Below are positions 11,576 through 23,300 of a stretch of 64,000 nucleotides of DNA, piece after piece. Within the stretch, counting starts at the first letter, position 1, and each line of letters begins with the position of its first letter. A model generated the notes under the pieces. It had not been told where the DNA came from, ran no database searches, and saw nothing but the letters and a program-made list of their open reading frames with translations. This stretch comes from Viscum album (lineage: Eukaryota > Streptophyta > Magnoliopsida > Santalales > Viscaceae): positions 1,719,664,889 through 1,719,728,888 of the forward strand of contig OY728125.1 of the NCBI GenBank assembly GCA_963277665.1, read 5' to 3'. Position numbers and translations under genes: made by a program.

Positions 11576-14270
11576 TATCTTTACGGATGAATTAATATAA
11601 ATATATATATATAATTTATATGTATTATATTTATATCCTTATTGAAATTTAAGAGGTGATGTTAAAATAATAAAAATATAAGGATCAGAACCACCGAACC
11701 AAAACATGCACGGAAAATTTACTAGTTTTCACTCAAATGTCCATTTTAAGGGAGAATTGTATATGAATGTATAATTGAAAATTATAAACATAATGGTACA
11801 TATAAATTTATATGTGCATATATTTATAATATATTTCTATTTCTATTTCTATATTTATTATATAGAATTTCTGAATTCATATGAAATATGATAAGACATA
11901 AGTAAAGTGGTTTCTATTCTCACTTTTATTTATTGGGGACATGTTTCATATTCACCACTTTTTTCTTATGTAGGGTGTATATACTTACCCATTAACATTT
12001 TCTGTCATTAATATCACTACTTTAATTATATTTAATTTTTAAATTCATGTTATTCATTCATGGGGATTATAATTAACATGTAACCTAAGGGATGATGGAT
12101 ATTTGTTTCAATCCTATTGTAATAATGGTTGTTTATACTTGAATTGAAAATGAAGAAAATATAAAATACATATATGATAAATCCGTTTTATTTTTATTTT
12201 CCTCTTTTTATTTCTTAATAATAAATGTTTTCCTTTTATTTTATTAACTTTAAGTGGACATGAGAATAAACTATTGTTTTATGCAAACTAGTCATTATTT
12301 TTCTCTTTGGTCGAAAATCCTTTTTCTTTCAAATGCTTTCTTTTTTAAAACATTGTGAATATTTTTTTACTGTTATAATATTTTTTGTAATGTAATTTTT
12401 ACCAAATATTGGATTTTTTAAAATGGTTTTAATGGAATGTTCTTTTCATTTTCTAATGTATGTACGTTTTACTTTTTGTAATAAATGTGAAAGGAATATT
12501 TGTTTTAATGTATATGACATGAATAAAATTATTGGTCATCAAGAATACTCATTTTTTTAATATAATTCTATATGATTCAGAGGTTATTTTTAATGAAATT
12601 TTTTTCTTTAATATTTAGGGAATTTTATTATTTTAAATAATTGATTTTAAAATGAAAACCTTATTTTCCTCAAGAAATATCATATATATATATATATATT
12701 AAAGTAATTTATTTCTAAGAAGATATTTTTTATTATAAATAACTATTATCAGGGATGTGATCCATTGATAAAAAATACACTTTTATTATTTGTAATATTA
12801 TAATGATGATGATTTAGAGAATAATCTATGAAACCTGATTCATTTACAGGGGTTAATTAAGTTATGAAACTAGTTTCTTTTCCACGGGTTATATTATGAT
12901 GAAAAGATGAAATATTTATGAACCTTATTTCCTTATCATGTGTTATAATATGAATAATATTTTATGATATTGTGTAATACATATAAAATATTTTCACTAT
13001 GGGGTGGGTGGTACTAGAATTATATAGCCCTATAATGCATTGGGTAAATATGGATAAATAATAAGAAAAATATGTTCATGAATGTACCTGATTTCATGTT
13101 CAATGTTTAATTATTAGACATCGTTTAAATTTCCACTAAATAATGTGGGAAGAAATTTTTAATATCCATAAGTTTATGCATTTACCAAGTATTCATGTCA
13201 ATAATATTTTGTGTGGACCTTATTTTATTTCCATATTTTTATGTCAGGTCATTCTTTCTTGTCTTTGACTTCATGAGAGAACACATTTATTTTTAATATA
13301 AGTTCAAAATGTTATAATATTACATTTTTTCACATTTTTATATCTATTCTATGATCTCATATCTCATTATCATAGATTAATTCATGATTCATGTCCTATG
13401 AACTTCCACGATTTACTCCATGACTTAGGATTATGATATGTGATATGTATGGTATGATTTTCAAATGTTTTTCTCATATTATCCTGACCTTAAGAATTTT
13501 TTATTCATAAGTGATCATTGATATATCCCATTTCTACCATTAATAATCATATGATATCATTATTTCTTATGTTTTTTCCTCAGGTTATAAAGAACGGTTT
13601 TTATTAAGGTATGTTAATGAAGAGTACTATTTGTGAAGATCTTTATGAGAGATATTGAATATCTTTCATGAAATATGAATATTGTTTATATATTCCTTAC
13701 ATTCAGAATACATTTAAGATTATTGGTAGTGTATTCCTGAAATTTATTGAATATTATTTTGATTAAATTTAATATTTCAATATGAAAATGTTGGGTTTAT
13801 ATAAAAGGATTTTCCATCCTTTCAAAATAAATTTGTTTATCATCCATTACATATTTTTTATAACCTCTATTTAATTTGATGGTTATTTTATTTGTAACTA
13901 TTTATAAAAATGCATTCAAATGTTTTCTCTTTCCCTCATCAAATACTATTTCTAATTTAATTTTAACTTCATCTTCTATAACAATATTTTGAAATGTTTT
14001 GTGAAAAATTTAATATTTTCACATCAATTTTTCATTAAAAGTTTATCTCTTTTTTAGGTATGTTTTAATCATTATATATATTGTTTTGTTGATATGAATA
14101 ATTTTGGAAAATAATGTTTTTGTTAATTTACAATGTATTAGGTTTATATTATGTGATGTATTTGGATTTTTTTTGAAATATATACTTTTCCAATCGGATC
14201 ATTAAGATATGTTTATGATTAATTTTAAGTGGAACACATTTGTATTGATGATGATGGGTGGTGGATTGTA

Positions 14271-15439
14271 TTTAACTTAGATTAGTTATTGTATGTTAAT
14301 ATCTAATTAGATATTTAAGAAAGTACATAATTATATTTTCCAAATAGGGTTTTGAATAATGTGTTTTCTCGCATTTTCAAGCAAGTACATAATGAGTTTA
14401 TTCACATAAGAATGGGAATAATGGGTTTTTCTCATAACTATTTTCCATGATTATTATTTTTCCACGATTCCAAGTTGTTTATCGGGTTATGAAAAATTTT
14501 CACAGTGCATTTCATTTCATATAAATTTAATTGTTTCAGGATTATGCCTAATTTTTTAAATTATTCCACAAATTTATATCATCCTCACATATTTTGTGAC
14601 TATTGAAATGTATTCTGATCCATTTCATAATATTTTATGCATCTATAATTATCTAGTAATGATATTACCTTTATATATCATATTTTATGACTATCATATA
14701 TAGTGTTATGATTTTTTATTTTGATACATATTTCTCCCTAAGGTCCTCCTTAATTTTTATGATCTAAAACATTATGATATGTATTTAATTATTGATCCTC
14801 TATAATCCACCCTATTTTTTATTTTTCCATTACCTGGTGTACAGAGATGATTTTATCATGTTACATGTATTTAAAATTTCTAAATGATCTTTAAAATGAG
14901 GATATTTTTTCAACTTTTTAAAATAAGAGGTTGATGTATCTAATATCCATGATAGCAAACATTTAAGCCCTATAGTATTTGAATTTTTAAAAAATTTGTT
15001 ATTTAAATCATGAAAATAATTTAATATATATATAATTATTATCCTAGGTTGTGTTATTATGGTTAGATCGATAAATGCTATGACGTTAATGTAGTATTGG
15101 AATATTGTTCTTATACTAGGATTTATAATAAAAGTTCCTTTAGACCATAATATTTTAGTGGGATTTTAGTATACTATGACTTTAAGACATGTAAGAGATC
15201 CATATCAAACCATTAAAATTAGTTTCTATCATGAAATTAAATTAAAATTTTATTTGAGATAATTAATTGTGAATTTTCCATTGAATACATCAATTTTTAC
15301 AGAAAAAAAAATCATACTCAGTTATTCATGGAGATTATATGAGATATTAAAATTCATTAAAAATATATTAATTCATTATTCAATATAAAAAATACATATA
15401 TATTTATTGAATTAATATTTCAATTGAGTTATTTCAAAG
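14271..15439. other. AT-rich non-coding stretch
   Basis: It follows LTR copy G and may include a remnant of its internal region, since 'aaatagggttttgaataatg' near 14,345 vaguely resembles the post-LTR sequences after 2,860 and 8,230. No ORF, no RNA gene and no clear repeat boundary is visible. Confidence 0.4.
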
Positions 15440-16260
15440 ATTTATAACTAGCTAGAGGGATGCTTTACAGGATTGGGAATATCCTCCGAGTGGGATGTTC
15501 TAGAAATTGGTTGACATGTATTTGAACTATCTAGTCTAGTGTAACGTTTCAAAAATGTTTGGAATTTACCTATTAATGGGGATGTGTTCTGGGGGATGAT
15601 CAAGGTTCCTTCCAGAATATTGATGATGTGGGTACTACTTATCATTGAGGACATGAAAATTGGTTTGTTCTTTAGTAGTATATTGTTATTATATAGAGAC
15701 TGAATTTATCTCATGGAATGAACTTATATATGTTATACCATGATTTTATGGTACATTAGTGGCGTCATACTGAGTCTTCTACTCATCACCAACTCAGGAA
15801 TATCAATGTGCTTGTAGATTTCTTTACTATGGTCCAGTGAAGGGAAAGGGAACTGTGGTGGATAGTTGAGTGTGTGGAGCAGACTGAAATAGTTGTTTAT
15901 AGATGGAATTTTATTGGGGAATCATCTAGTACATGCATTTTATGCCTTTATTATATACCATGGATCCAAGAATAATTTTTTGTTCATTTATCTCACATTA
16001 AATTTGATTCCACATGGGCTGGGATTCATCTTTATTTTTCTTCTACTCTTGTTATTTAAAAAATTTAATATTTATTTATTATTTTCCATATAAAATGATA
16101 CTAAGGGTATATCCTTAACACTAACTTGCATAGACCCACACTTCTAGTTAGAAACGTTTTGTGTACATGGAAGCACACAAGAAGTTAGGTGGCACTTTTA
16201 CTCAAACCCGATGGTTTGGTTAGGGGTATTAATAAGTGGTATCATATAACTAGGCTCACT
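15440..16260 (+). repeat. Degenerate LTR-like fragment related to the full-length gypsy LTR (copy 1)
   Basis: This segment is less AT-rich than its surroundings and is similar by eye to 18,920-19,785. Bases 15,765-15,795 (tcatactgagtcttctactc) resemble the 'cctactgagtatacttttat' segment at 48,368 in the LTR of the 45.6-57.1 kb element. It ends near 'aagttaggtggcac' at 16,180. It is probably the 3' half of an old Tekay-type LTR. The minus-strand ORF at 15,448-15,654 is not recognisable and is probably chance. Confidence 0.4.
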
Positions 16261-18919
16261 AACATATATTTTCTAATTTCCTATAGTTGGGATATGATAT
16301 AAAAATGTACATATGTTTTGGATTTAGAATGGGGAACTATTTTAGTACCTAGATAGTATTGTTTAGTGCACCTACCACTTACCAGAATATAGGAATATTT
16401 TTTATTGATTTATATTACCATTTATTAAATTCACCCTAGGTCATACCCATGATTTTTATATAATAATTTATGGGGGTTTTTGTGTATTAACTCATCATGT
16501 TATGGATGTATGATCACATGTAATCTATCTTTTTCTGTAGTTTGATATAGACCAAATAATTAAAATATTGTCAAAATTATGATATTTTTCATGGTGCATT
16601 ATATATAGAATCATTTTATTTATTATTGTTTAATTATATAATAGATTCAATATGTATGGTTGTTGATAATGTATAGATTAGGGTAATATGGACTTTATCA
16701 TTAAATGAAAGGTAATTTTTTTTCATGTTCCTCTATTTTCATTTCATTTCATTCTAAAATCTCTGTGTGTTTTATTTTCTAAAATTTTCATATACATAAA
16801 AGTTATTTGAAATTGATAAATACTTTTGGATTGAGTTATCACATAGTTTATGGGGTGATTTTGAGGTATTTTTGTTTCTTAAGGGACTATTTTAATAACA
16901 TGTATTTTAGAAATCTTTATAATTATTTCTAATGGAATTATAATGTAGAAATTTTAAACATATTTGGTGGAATTAAAAAAAATTAATAAAAAAGTATTAA
17001 ATTAAGAAAAAAATTTAATATTGAATAACCTATGTTGAAGAGTATTGGATCCTTAATCTTAAAAACATATGAATGGCTAAAAGTAATTTGGTTGGGGGAG
17101 GTTATAACATTCTTATAAATTAACTAATTCATAAACCCTCTTTTTCAATAATTTATAAGTCCATTTATATGAAAATATATTTTCAATAAAAGTGTCCCTT
17201 ACATAAGTTTTTACAAGTTTTTATAAAGGTAATTATAGATTTAAAATGGTTATGTATGGGTAAAATGGGTTATGAGACATTATATGATGGTATATAGGGT
17301 TTTCCCTGAGTTGTGTATGGGTAAGAGTGTGTTTATAAGGATTGTGTATGGGTGTTCCACCACTATGTATGGGTAAAGGAGTGTTTATAAGGTTCAAATA
17401 AAGTTATTCAGTCTCTTTGGTATAGTAAATCACATTTTATAAATCCAACATAAGGGTAAGTCTGAATTTTATTGAATTTTTTAATGTTAAATTTATGTTT
17501 TTATACACTACGTAAATATAGGATAGAGGTTGTGTGAGTATACCATTGAATTTCCTAAACTCACATTAGGTTAATCAGATAGTATTATAAAGGTATCCTT
17601 GATTTATAGACACTATGTAAAGGTATAAGAATTTACCCTTTCACAAAAGTTAGTCCCCACATATAGGTAGTTGTTTTTTTTTCTATTTCATGAGGGTAAA
17701 AAAAATTCCCTTACATAACACTATGGTTTCATGTATGGGTAAATATTTTTACCTAGTATTCTATTTTTATTATACCTTTTAATCTGTAATTTTTTTAACA
17801 CATTTTCATTGATTTTGAATTCCTAAAATCATCGTTTTAAATTATTTGGACTAATTTAACTTATATCTTATATTTTAAAATTTTCTATATGATATCTTTT
17901 TTTAATATGAATTAATGGGGTTTAATTAACCATGGATCTATGTATTATAAAATACCAAATCAGTCTTATTTGTGTACCTATTAATTAAACTTGTAATAGA
18001 GAATAAAAACCTAAGTGTTTTTGTGTGTGAGACTTCTATAAATCATCTAATTATACTCATATATATATACCTACATTTTTTCAGGATGAAGAAATCACCC
18101 TCTTTCATCAATTATTTGGAGAAGTGTTTTAAAATTACAATTCAAAATATTCTTATTCTTGTACAATTGGTTCAAATTATTTTTTCTAAATTATTTTTTA
18201 AAATTTATGAATAATTCTCAAAATGGAAATAACATGAAAATAAAAAGAATAATAATAATTATTCTAGTTTATCTATTATTATTCTAGAGAGAGAAAATTA
18301 TTGTATTATGTAGAATTGCAATTATTCTCTAATAAATAATCTAGAATTATCTTGAATGATAATATAGAACTATCAAGATGGTTGATATGGAATTATATTG
18401 ATTATTATATATTATCTAGGAGATACAATGATATTATAACTTGTATGGTTTATTTCTATTAGAACTAAAATGACAAAATTGGTTCTTGGAGTCCATTGGG
18501 AGAGGATTATACCAATGAACATGTGGACGTGGTTTGAGTTACATTTCCTTGATGAACCATGAATTATATTTTTTTAGAAACTATTCTAATAAGGCCAAGG
18601 ATGAGGATTCCTTGGCTTTAGTGTTTTTAATCTATATTTGGAATGATAGGGGTGGTTTATCATTTTCATTGAAGTAAGAAAATAGAGGTAGGAATCATTT
18701 AATGTTACAACCTGTTTTCTATAGGATATTAGAATGAGTTATTGGGTTTAAGTGTATCCCTAAAAACATATGTTTGGTTCCTGGTCACATGGAGTGTGTC
18801 TGTGTGCGTATATTATTGACCTGTGTTTGTGATTGTTCCTTTTTGGATGATGATGACTATGATACTTTATGATTTGATGAAATTATTAATCTATAATAGT
18901 TTTTCGATAATTAATGTGA
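16261..18919. other. AT-rich non-coding stretch with short local repeats
   Basis: No gene is recognised. At 17,255-17,395 the phrase 'tgtatgggtaa' followed by 'gtgtttataagg' recurs three to four times. At 18,240-18,420 there are imperfect 'attatctagaattat' repeats. From about 18,470 the base composition rises and may be the 5' continuation of the LTR-like fragment that starts near 18,920. The ORF at 17,972-18,214 has low-complexity AT-driven composition. Confidence 0.4.
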
Positions 18920-19785
18920 TATTATAATTTTTTGTAGTTGATCATGCAAGTTAATCCAATTTTGAAAATTCTTGGCTTTGTTCGGAATGAACATTGGTTA
19001 TCCTGGCCAGTGGGATGTGTCATATCCTTGGGTAAATCATATGAGAGGGATGCATCATACCAATGTTGGAATGTATTTGGGTTATCTAGGCTATCAGTAT
19101 TTTTCAAATATGTGTTGGTATATCCCATAGAGGGGAATATTCTTGGTGTACAATCAAAGATCATTCTACAAAAATGTTGACATATATATGGATAGACTCC
19201 AAGGACCAGAAATATGTTTCTCATTTTTGGTGTATGTTATTATTATATATATACCCAGTTTATTTCATGGGAGACACATGTATATCTAATGAACTAATGT
19301 TAAGGGGTTTCAGTGGTTTCCTACCGAGTCATTTAATCACTGCCTAAATGGGAGTTTAATTGTTATTTTAGATATATTAATGAGCGATTAGATGAATATA
19401 ACGGTCCATGTGGTTAATGGTGGAGTACGTATAGTATGAAGATGCAGACATTAATGAATATAGTTTGATTTGGAAATCTTCTTCTACATTTATTTACTTG
19501 GTTTACCCATGAAAATTGATCCTTATTTATTTTTTCTTTATTTGTGTCACATACCATTTTATACCATATAGGTTTGATTTTACATTTACTTTTCTTAAAA
19601 TCTTGTTAATTTATTTACAATTTTTTCTATGACATGTAACTGAGGGTATAGTCTCACAAATAAAAGACATAGACCTATACTTCAAGTCGACAACCTCTTC
19701 TGTATTGAGATACAAGCATAGTTTCATGTGGAAATCAATCTCCAATATGGTGGTTCAGGTCAAGTTATTATACTAATCTTTTAAA
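18920..19785 (+). repeat. Degenerate LTR-like fragment related to the full-length gypsy LTR (copy 2)
   Basis: It aligns by eye with 15,440-16,260 over most of its length (for example 'gggatgcatcataccaatgt' against 'gggatgttctagaaattggt'). It carries a 'ctaccgagtcatttaatcac' block where copy 1 has 'atactgagtcttctactcat'. ORFs exist on both strands (18,938-19,180 and 18,922-19,224), but neither looks like a known protein. Its right edge truncates the copia fragment that follows. Confidence 0.4.
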
Positions 19786-19789
19786 AAAT

Positions 19790-20350
19790 GAATATTATAT
19801 AAAATATTTACATAGGTTTAGTTTTGGTAGATCCAAAAACATCCCATTAATTGATAATTTACACAACAGCAAAATGTGGGAATATACAAGGCCTTTATTC
19901 CATAAAATATCATCTATCTCTATAAAATTTAAAAATATTACATTATCTTAGGTTAGATTAGATAAATAAAAAATGTAACCATTATCATTCTTATTTTTAT
20001 AAAATAGGAAAGTTTCTCTTTAAATATTTAAACACTTATCATCTTTGAATTTATAATTCACGACATCATCATAAAGCATTTATATAGTAATTAATTTTTT
20101 TTTAAACCCTTAATATATAGAATTATAGATATTATATTAGTAATAGAAAAGTATAATTCATCATAGTCTTTTATCACGCCTTTAGAGTTATCTCTATGAT
20201 TACTTAATCCTCCATCACATTAATTAAAAAGATAATAAGTATTAATGGTAATCAATAATGTGTATTGTACAGTCTTTGTTTATATACCATAATTCCATGA
20301 AAATTTCAAGATAAATTTCAATAAAACATATTTAGTATAATTTTTTTCAC
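19790..20350 (-). pseudogene. SIRE/Maximus-like Ty1/copia pol, 5' part: protease remnant and GAG-pre-integrase
   Basis: Read on the minus strand, a short frame at 20,219-20,180 gives CDGGLSNHRDNSKG. This corresponds to the 'GG-V-FGDNSKG' block that follows the copia protease. Just upstream (about 20,345-20,300) a decayed 'LD...H-G' stretch sits where the protease LDSGCSRHMTG motif would be. Downstream, 19,990-19,800 reads as a GAG-pre-integrase domain: 'YIFYLSNLT', then 'IDDILWNKGLVYSH' at about 19,920-19,880 (family form DD-LLWHKRLGH), then a 'LDLPKLNL' block. The His of WH is replaced by Asn. Several stops interrupt the frame. The element is cut off at about 19,790 by an LTR-like fragment, so integrase, RT and RNase H are missing. 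The family assignment rests on motif order and on the LTR end and PBS next to gag. Confidence 0.55.
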
Positions 20351-20619
20351 CCATGTTATCTTCAGTCTAGTAGTATTACTCTTATTGTTCTTAGGTTCCA
20401 AAATTAACATAATGATTTTAGTTTTTGGTAGTTTAGAGGAAAAAAATTTTGATAATTTTTTTTTGTGTAACCAAATTATTTATTATGTCTTAATGATAAT
20501 TTATTAGTACAATTCCCATAAATTCTACATTTAAAACATATAACACCTGAAATTTATTTATTTTAATTATTATCATAAAGTGTATTATCTATCTATGGTC
20601 GTTGAATTTTACATAAAAA

Positions 20620-22300
20620 ATAAATTTTATTTTCATTTAGTTTCATCATTGATATTATATTTTCATTATTAATATTTCCTTAATGTAAATTATAAATTTT
20701 TTCTTTTAAATGAGAAATTTTAATTTTGAAATTCTCATTTATTTTTCATGTAGATTGTAATTTCTCACATAAATACTCATTTGAGCATGAAAATTAATTT
20801 CTTTTTATTTTATATTCTTTCATGAGATTCATATATTCTTATTCAAATTGGTTCATATCAACTTACAAATTATTGAATTTCCTTTATTCAAATTCATTAT
20901 CTTTAGAATGAAGGTATTTAATTACATCATTCCCATCTTGATGTTAGTATTTATAAATATATATTTTAATACATTAGAATCAATATCCTCTTTCCCATAA
21001 CAATTCATTAAAGTATAAACATTAATTTTTCAATATCTTATTAAAAATTTTATTTTCTTTAACCTTTTTCTAATTTATTTTCTTTATTCATTTTATACCA
21101 TAATTTTTTTAAAAAAAATATTATAATTTATTCTCTTCAACATATATCACTATAACCTTTTAATTTTGAAAATATTAAACATATCCAATATTGGAATCTA
21201 AATTAGTTTTCAATATTATCAAAAAATAAAATTTTAATTATTATGTAAAATTTTAATAAGGTACCATAAAACATTTAGTCACCCATGAAATGTATCCAGA
21301 ATTCTTTTCATGTAAAAAATAATTCATTGAGTCATAATTATTATTTTAGAAGAATTTACCATAATGATGTCACATCTCAATCTTTCTTTATTTTTCTTCT
21401 TTTTAAATTTTTTAACTTAGGAAAAACTATTTGAATATTTTCTTTTTTTCCTTCACTCATAACATGTAAAATCTAAAAAATCATTATTATTCCCAGTGTT
21501 ACATTTACTAATATTCCTTTTATTTTTCTTTCAAATCATCTTATTAAATATTTAATCATTTTCTCATCCATTATAAACGTATTTTATAATGTTTTTCATC
21601 AAGCCTTTGTCCCATTTTTGAGATTTAGATTCAATTTTTTTAGAAGTAATAATTATATTGGGTTTAAATGAAATAAATTTCTGTATTAGAGATTCCAAAT
21701 ATACAATATTATTTCATTCAATTTCATACAATATAATTAACTGATAATTACATAAAATTTACACTTCATAATGTTTATACTCCCATTAATTTCTACAATC
21801 ATTGAATTCCATTTTTGAGGAAGATGCGACAACGCCCTTTTAAATATAATATTTTTATTCAAAGAATATCTATGAGAAATCAGACCATTTTTTAACCTTA
21901 TAAATCAATGAAACATTTATATTAAGGATTCATCTTCATCCATAATTATGTTATAGTATTATGAATATAGAATCCTCACCATTTTTCTTTAGTTATTTTT
22001 GGAGTCATAGTGTGTGACTTGAAGAATCCTCTAAATGACATTAGTTTTCAAACATGTTTAGATTAGAGAAACACACATCAACTTATAATATATTTCAAAA
22101 TAAACATTAATTTATAATTAACAAAAATAAATTACAATAATATTACCTATATTTGAATCTCGATCCGAATCACATATCTTATGTGGTTTCACTATGATCA
22201 TCTAATGTTTAATGATAAATTACATCAGTTATGCCTCCATCAAGGCCTCCCAATAACTATAATAATTCCTATCAAAATAGGGATGTTTTTGGGTAACCAA
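20620..22300 (-). pseudogene. SIRE/Maximus-like Ty1/copia gag pseudogene
   Basis: The minus strand near 22,276-22,240 reads FDRNYYSYWEALMEA, the start of copia gag in the SIRE/Maximus lineage (family form FDG-NYSYWKARM). The zinc knuckle lies at about 21,464-21,423: Cys-Tyr-Glu-stop, where TGC has become TGA, with later His and Cys positions also lost. 'CCTAAGTTAAA' (Pro-Lys-Leu-Lys) follows one base out of frame. About 700 bases further on, near 20,810-20,700, a Leu/Lys/Asn/Glu-rich frame with 'ISHLKEKIYNL' fits the coiled coil that this lineage carries after the zinc knuckle. There are many stops and frameshifts. Gag would form the virus-like particle and bind RNA. This copy cannot. Confidence 0.5.
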
Positions 22301-22426
22301 ACATCATTTAAGTTCATTTATACTATTATAAAAAATCATTTTTCCCAGACTAATTGTTATAGAATATTTAGGATAGCATAATAAAATTTAATATAACTAA
22401 AAGAACCTATATCAAAATGTGATTTT

Positions 22427-22440
22427 TCTCTAATACCAAT
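22427..22440 (-). other. Copia primer-binding site (initiator tRNA-Met type)
   Basis: The minus strand reads ATTGGTATTAGAGA. This differs from the plant retrotransposon PBS consensus TTGGTATCAGAGC at one internal base and the last base. It lies immediately after the LTR 3' end and about 150 bases upstream of the gag start, as expected for SIRE-like elements. Confidence 0.6.
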
Positions 22441-23300
22441 TAATATCCTAGTGAAATATGACAAACTGATATAGAGGGGTAGTGAACAGAAAATATAATA
22501 TATTTAAATAAATTAATATTGATTATTTTTTTATACTAATGTTCAATATCAATATTTTACAGAATGTTAAAATTTGAAATGATAGTTTTGAAAAATATAA
22601 AATAATAAATAAATATATACATAAAAATAAAAAAACAGAACAAAATATTTTTATAGAATTTCATATTGAATTATCATGAATATACTCTTTAATACTCATT
22701 ACCTGGTGAGAGGAGTGGTATACACTAAAAACCACATTTAAATGATTTGATATCATTTCATATACATATTCCTTTTTCTCACATGGAGTCACATCCCAAT
22801 AATTACATATCTTTTTACAAAACAGGGCACCACTAATGAATCCTAGCTTCTATTCATGAGTCACAACCTAAAGATATACATTTTTATGGTGTATAATGAA
22901 CACAAAAATATCATTTCATAGGGAAAATAATAAATTGGATGTTTATAGAAAAAAAATAAAATATAATGAAATATACAATATTGATAACAGGAAACAAAAA
23001 AAAAGACCAGAATTTCAAAGAATATGAAAGTACATGTATCATTCATCACATTAGTAGCACTGAATCAAATAATGAATATATATTGTGATCATATAAAAAA
23101 TAGATATAGAAGTATAAAATTACAATCGTACCTCTAATGTTCTATCTCTTATTCATGTATTCTTTCTATACAATATATTTTCTGTTTCGCATGTAATTTA
23201 TCACGAAGATTACATTCATTTTATTTTTTAATTGATTTCTTGTGATCACATTCCGATATCAAATCTACTCTTCATTCTCTCTATGATCTTCTTGATCACG
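22441..23300 (-). repeat. 3' part of a SIRE-like copia LTR (outer boundary unresolved)
   Basis: The minus strand just before the PBS reads 'ctgttcactacccctctata' (22,490-22,471). This is a decayed form of the 'TTCACCCCCCTCT' hallmark near the 3' end of Opie/SIRE/Maximus LTRs, which is also present, better preserved, near 27,680 in the solo LTR. The LTR start (TGTT...) could not be located. 23,300 is a guess from the end of the somewhat less AT-rich stretch. Confidence 0.4.

Larger units (their letters stand above)
9035..14270 (+). repeat. Family 1 gypsy LTR, copy G (long form, about 5.2 kb)
   Basis: It starts TGTAACACCCGAGTATTTT after a clear polypurine tract. The promoter is at 10,785-10,800. 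Unlike copies A and B, it carries three units of a ~190 bp tandem repeat between leader and 3' part (11,141-11,575). The 3' part near 14,190 (gatcattaagatatgtttatg) aligns with 8,080-8,100 of copy B, which places the end near 14,270. The end is approximate. The extra length against copy B comes mainly from the repeat block and unaligned AT-rich sequence. Confidence 0.5.

Noticed and set aside
17255..17400. Repeated 'tgtatgggtaa' phrases, considered as telomere-like or satellite
   Set aside because: Units are irregular in length, too few and not TTTAGGG. Treated as local duplication.
18922..19224. A 100-codon minus-strand ORF and an 80-codon plus-strand ORF
   Set aside because: They overlap in a fragment that aligns with non-coding LTR-like sequence at 15,440. 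Neither has known motifs.
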